Shown here: positions 61,033-64,000 of the stretch, one piece after another
Position numbering within the stretch: the stretch's first letter is position 1
Layout of the letters: each line of letters starts with the position of its first letter
From: Streptomyces sp. 11x1
GTDB lineage: Bacteria > Actinomycetota > Actinomycetes > Streptomycetales > Streptomycetaceae
Assembly: GCF_032598905.1 (NCBI RefSeq)
Contig: NZ_CP122458.1
Span: forward strand, 1,426,001 to 1,490,000
Direction: 5' to 3'
DNA length: 64,000 nucleotides
Position numbers and translations under genes: made by a program
Notes under the pieces: model-generated
Told to the model about the DNA's origin: nothing
Seen by the model: the letters and a program-made list of their open reading frames with translations, nothing else
The model's database searches: none

Positions 61033-62757
61033 CTACTCCGCGCGATGCCCGATCGGGTCCCCCTCGATCTCCGTGCCCTGGCCCGGACCGACCCTGATCT
61101 CGAATTCGCCGTCATAGCGCTTGTGGCCCTCGATGACGGCCAGTTCGACCGCTTCGGAGGCCATCTCCTCGCGGACCATCACGGGGTCCCGCCGCAGGTC
61201 GCGCATCATCGCGACGCACATGCCGATCATCACCAGGACGAACGGCGCGGCGGCCAGGATCGTGAGGTTCTGCAGGCCGGTCAGGGCGTCTCCCTGGCCA
61301 CTGCCGACGAGGAGCATGATCGCGGCGACGGCCCCGGTGACGATGCCCCAGAAGACGACGACGAAGCGGCCGGGTTCGAGCGCGCCACGCTGCGAGAGCG
61401 TGCCCATGACGATGGATGCGGCGTCGGCGCCGGAGACGAAGAAGATGCCGACGAGGATCATCACGAGCAGGCTGGAGACCGTGGCCAGGGGGAACTCGTG
61501 CAGGACCGCGAAGAGCTGACCTTCAGGTGTGGCCTCCTCACCGAGCCGGCCCTGTCCCTGGAGCCGCATCGCCGTGCCGCCGAAGACCGCGAACCAGACG
61601 AGGCTGACCGTGCTGGGGACGAGGATGACGCCGCCGACGAACTGGCGGATGGTGCGGCCGCGGCTGATGCGGGCGATGAACATGCCGACGAAGGGCGTCC
61701 AGGAGATCCACCACGCCCAGTAGAAGACGGTCCAGCTGCCGAGCCAGTCGGCCACACCCTCGCCACCAGAAGCCTCGGTGCGGCCCGCGAGTTGGGGCAG
61801 GTCGCCGAGGTAGGAGAAGACCGAGGTCGGCAGAAGGTCGAGGACCAGGATGGTGGGTCCGGCGACGAAGACGAAGACGGCCAGCAACAGGGCCAGCACC
61901 ATGTTGGTGTTGGACAGCCACTGGATGCCCTTCTCCACCCCGGAGACGGCGGAGGCCACGAAGGCCAGGGTCAGGACGGCGATGATCGCGACGAGCAGGC
62001 CGGTGCCGACCTTGTCCATCCAGTTCAGTTCGCGAAAGCCCGAGCCGATCTGGAGGGCACCGAGGCCCAGGGAGGCCGCCGAACCGAAGATCGTGGCGAT
62101 GATCGCCAGGATGTCGATGGCCCGGCCGACGGTGCCGCCTGCGCGCTTCTCGCCGATCAGCGGGGTGAAGACGGCACTGATGGTCTGACGGCGCTGCTTG
62201 CGGAAGGTGCTGTAGGCGATGCCGAGGCCGACCACCGCGTAGATCGCCCAGGGGTGCAGCGTCCAGTGGAACAGGGTGGTCGCCATCGCCGTTTCCATGC
62301 GCTCGCCGGAGCCCTGGGGGCCGGTGCCCGGCGGGGGCGAGGTGTAGTGGGCGAGGGGCTCACTCACGCCGTAGAACATCAGGCCGATGCCCATGCCGGC
62401 GCTGAACATCATGGCGACCCAGGAGACCGTGCGGAACTCGGGTTTCTCGCCCTCGACGCCGAGGTGGATGCGGCCGTAGCGGCTGACCGCGAGCCACAGG
62501 GCGAAGACGACGAAGCAGGAGGCGGCCAGCATGAACGCCCAGCCACCGTTGTGGATGAGGCCGTTCAGCATCTTGCCGGAGACGGTTTCGAGCGCGTCGG
62601 TCCAGATGGCGCCCCAGAGCACGAAGGCCAGGGTGAGGGCCGCCGTCACACCGAACACTACGGGGTCCGTCCGGGGCCGCCCGCCGCCGGGGAGACCCGC
62701 CTCCGAGCCTGGAAGCGCGCCTCCCCCGTGGTGGGTGGTGCGATGATCGTGCGTCAC
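61033..62757 (-). CDS. BCCT-family betaine/carnitine/choline transporter
   Basis: 574 residues, twelve membrane helices. The BCCT signature FYWAWWISWTPFVGMFIARISRGRT is present (shown in its YWAWWISWTPFVG core), as are the FSAGMGIGLMFYGVSEP and GSAASLGLGALQ motifs. Na+- or H+-driven uptake of glycine betaine or another quaternary amine. GTG at 62757 follows AAAGG. The DAAO-like enzyme downstream on the opposite strand does not suggest a shared substrate. Long cytoplasmic C-terminus with charged residues, usual for osmosensing members. Confidence 0.93.
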   Translation of the reverse strand: MTHDHRTTHHGGGALPGSEAGLPGGGRPRTDPVVFGVTAALTLAFVLWGAIWTDALETVSGKMLNGLIHNGGWAFMLAASCFVVFALWLAVSRYGRIHLGVEGEKPEFRTVSWVAMMFSAGMGIGLMFYGVSEPLAHYTSPPPGTGPQGSGERMETAMATTLFHWTLHPWAIYAVVGLGIAYSTFRKQRRQTISAVFTPLIGEKRAGGTVGRAIDILAIIATIFGSAASLGLGALQIGSGFRELNWMDKVGTGLLVAIIAVLTLAFVASAVSGVEKGIQWLSNTNMVLALLLAVFVFVAGPTILVLDLLPTSVFSYLGDLPQLAGRTEASGGEGVADWLGSWTVFYWAWWISWTPFVGMFIARISRGRTIRQFVGGVILVPSTVSLVWFAVFGGTAMRLQGQGRLGEEATPEGQLFAVLHEFPLATVSSLLVMILVGIFFVSGADAASIVMGTLSQRGALEPGRFVVVFWGIVTGAVAAIMLLVGSGQGDALTGLQNLTILAAAPFVLVMIGMCVAMMRDLRRDPVMVREEMASEAVELAVIEGHKRYDGEFEIRVGPGQGTEIEGDPIGHRAE

Positions 62758-62841
62758 AGGTGGAACCTTTCAGCGAGTGGCTGGAACTGACCTTCTCCTG
62801 CCCAGGAACCCCTACCACATGTGACTTCGATCCTTTCTCTT

Positions 62842-64000
62842 TCAACAGTCGGCGTCGGGCACCCCTTCCGTCAGGCGGTACGGGGCCTGCGCGTCGAACA
62901 GCAGCGGGACCAGCGCGCGGAACGGCTGGCGCAGCGGTACCAGGACGCCGCCCCCGTCGCCGTCGGTTTCCGGCCGTACGCGGACGCCGTGCAGCGCCAG
63001 CTCGTCGGCGACCTCCTCGTACTGCTGTGGGGTGAGCCGGTAGCCGCAGGGCGGGTCCTCGATCACCTCGGCGGGTTCGGCGGGGTCGTTGTCGGCGCCG
63101 CCGACATAGACCGGGCCGGTGTCGCGGAGGCCGGCCAGACGGGCCGCGCCGGTCACCCGGTCCACCTGTCGGCCGCGTTCGACGGCGAAGCCGAACAGGC
63201 CCTTCAGGGCGGCGAGTTGGGAGTACACCCGGCGCAGGTTGTTGACCGGCTCCGGGGTGTCGGCCGTCAGGGGTTCCACCCTGCTCTCGATCAGCAGCCC
63301 GACCGAGTGCTTGATTCCCGACATGTTGCGCAGAATGCGCTCCTGGCCGTCGCCGGCGACCTGGCGGATCGGGTCGCCGGTCACCGGGTCGGTCCAGATG
63401 CCGTAGGTGCCGGTCGAGTGGCCCGCGGCCCCGGCGGCCGGGCGTACGTGGCCGAGGGAGAGCGTGCGCGCCTCAGCGTGGACGGCCGGGTCGGTGTTGA
63501 GGTTGCGCGGCCAGAGGTCGAAGAGATCCTTGTCGTAGTACTGCGGGGTGGCGCCGTATTCGTGCAGGTCGTAGACGATGTCGGGCCGGCGGTCGCGCAC
63601 GACGGCGGCGAGGGCCCGCGCCTCGGCGGTCCGCAGGGCGAGGTGGTCGCGGTTGATGTCGACGCCGTCGCCGTTGCCCCGGGTGCCGGCGGCCCGGCCG
63701 TCGGGGTTGGCGGTGGGGACGACGAGCACCGTGGTGGATCTCAGCAGCCGTTCGGTCCGCTCGTCCCTGGCGAAGGCGAGGTCGCGCAGGGTGGTGAGGC
63801 AGGCCTCGCGGCCGGAGGGCTCGTCGCCGTGCTGGCTGCAGATGAGCAGGACCGTGCGCGAGGTGGGGCGGGTGCCGATCCGGACGAGCTGGAGCGGACG
63901 GCCCTGCTCGGTGGTGCCGATCCGGGTCGTCGACACCCGGTCGCTCGCCCGGTCGACGGCGGCCAGGAAGGCCTGCTCCTCGGGCTGGCCGGTCCAGCGT
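62842..64000 (-). CDS. M14-family zinc carboxypeptidase (partial, N-terminus off the right edge)
   Basis: At least 385 residues; the reading frame runs on past the window end ([20 protein letters not shown] and onwards), so the GTG at 63936 is probably not the start. The zinc motif HGDE (H-x-x-E) lies in [15 protein letters not shown], the Arg/Asn site in [11 protein letters not shown], the third ligand region in YDLHEYGA, and the catalytic Glu in LLIESRVEP. Typically removes C-terminal residues from peptides or peptidoglycan. Part of a signal peptide may be missing beyond the window. Confidence 0.88.
   Translation of the reverse strand, partial: RWTGQPEEQAFLAAVDRASDRVSTTRIGTTEQGRPLQLVRIGTRPTSRTVLLICSQHGDEPSGREACLTTLRDLAFARDERTERLLRSTTVLVVPTANPDGRAAGTRGNGDGVDINRDHLALRTAEARALAAVVRDRRPDIVYDLHEYGATPQYYDKDLFDLWPRNLNTDPAVHAEARTLSLGHVRPAAGAAGHSTGTYGIWTDPVTGDPIRQVAGDGQERILRNMSGIKHSVGLLIESRVEPLTADTPEPVNNLRRVYSQLAALKGLFGFAVERGRQVDRVTGAARLAGLRDTGPVYVGGADNDPAEPAEVIEDPPCGYRLTPQQYEEVADELALHGVRVRPETDGDGGGVLVPLRQPFRALVPLLFDAQAPYRLTEGVPDADC

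Noticed and set aside
1..64000. CRISPR array, prophage or antibiotic gene cluster
   Set aside because: No spaced repeats, no phage structural genes, and no polyketide or peptide synthetase genes; the only secondary-metabolite-type locus is the hopanoid operon.

Overview
The window is 64 kb of very GC-rich actinobacterial DNA, almost certainly from a Streptomyces. Third-codon positions are strongly G/C, GTG starts and stop-start overlaps are frequent, and there is a complete Streptomyces-type hopanoid cluster, an LPFR-motif small protein, an SCO6745-type protein and a c-di-AMP riboswitch ahead of a LysM/M23 cell-wall hydrolase. Both ends cut through genes: an amino acid permease on the left and an M14 carboxypeptidase on the right. 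No rRNA, tRNA or CRISPR array was seen.

Region 1 (1-17780) is catabolic. An APC permease and an IclR regulator read leftward. A divergent run of ten genes (1896-11659) reads rightward: a ThDP-dependent decarboxylase/acetolactate-synthase-like enzyme, aldehyde dehydrogenase, an atypical SDR, a BNR propeller protein, a VOC dioxygenase-like protein, a PF06684-type protein, an alpha/beta hydrolase, an MhpA-like FAD monooxygenase, a NIPSNAP protein and a carboxymuconolactone-decarboxylase-like protein. This looks like ring hydroxylation, cleavage and hydrolysis of an unknown aromatic substrate. It is followed by an amine-oxidation block: a second APC permease, an AraC regulator, a TPQ copper amine oxidase, a small membrane protein and a TetR regulator.

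Region 2 (17781-25000) holds a degraded IS5-like fragment, an intact IS630-family element with TA target duplication and a -1 frameshift site, an SGNH hydrolase, the riboswitch-controlled M23 hydrolase, a GH36 alpha-galactosidase, three evenly spaced perfect DnaA boxes, and a tyrosine-phosphatase-like protein.

Region 3 (25008-38887, all leftward) is a hopanoid operon: hpnC, hpnD, a 45-residue protein, hpnE, a polyprenyl diphosphate synthase, squalene-hopene cyclase, hpnG, hpnH, extra copies of ispG and dxs, and an aminotransferase. It therefore carries precursor supply, squalene formation, cyclisation and side-chain building. A cupin-XRE regulator with tandem palindromic operators and a 40-residue membrane protein close it. 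An idi gene lies about 11 kb away.

Region 4 (39255-47662) looks like a surface phospho-glycopolymer or unusual phospholipid locus: two-component ABC exporter, glycosyltransferase, two CDP-alcohol phosphotransferases, a glycerol-1-phosphate-dehydrogenase-like enzyme, a LicC-type nucleotidyltransferase and a divergent GalE-like epimerase. It is the best candidate here for an undescribed system.

Region 5 (47841-64000) is mixed: a CDF metal transporter, GNAT, idi, an RsbW-like kinase, enoyl-CoA hydratase, tandem DJ-1 and GlxA-type proteins, an SCO6745-type protein, an LPFR small protein, Tex, an ABC-F ATPase, an uncharacterised protein, a D-amino-acid-oxidase-like protein, a BCCT osmolyte transporter and the M14 peptidase. 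Several intergenic gaps carry copies of one short GC-rich dispersed repeat.
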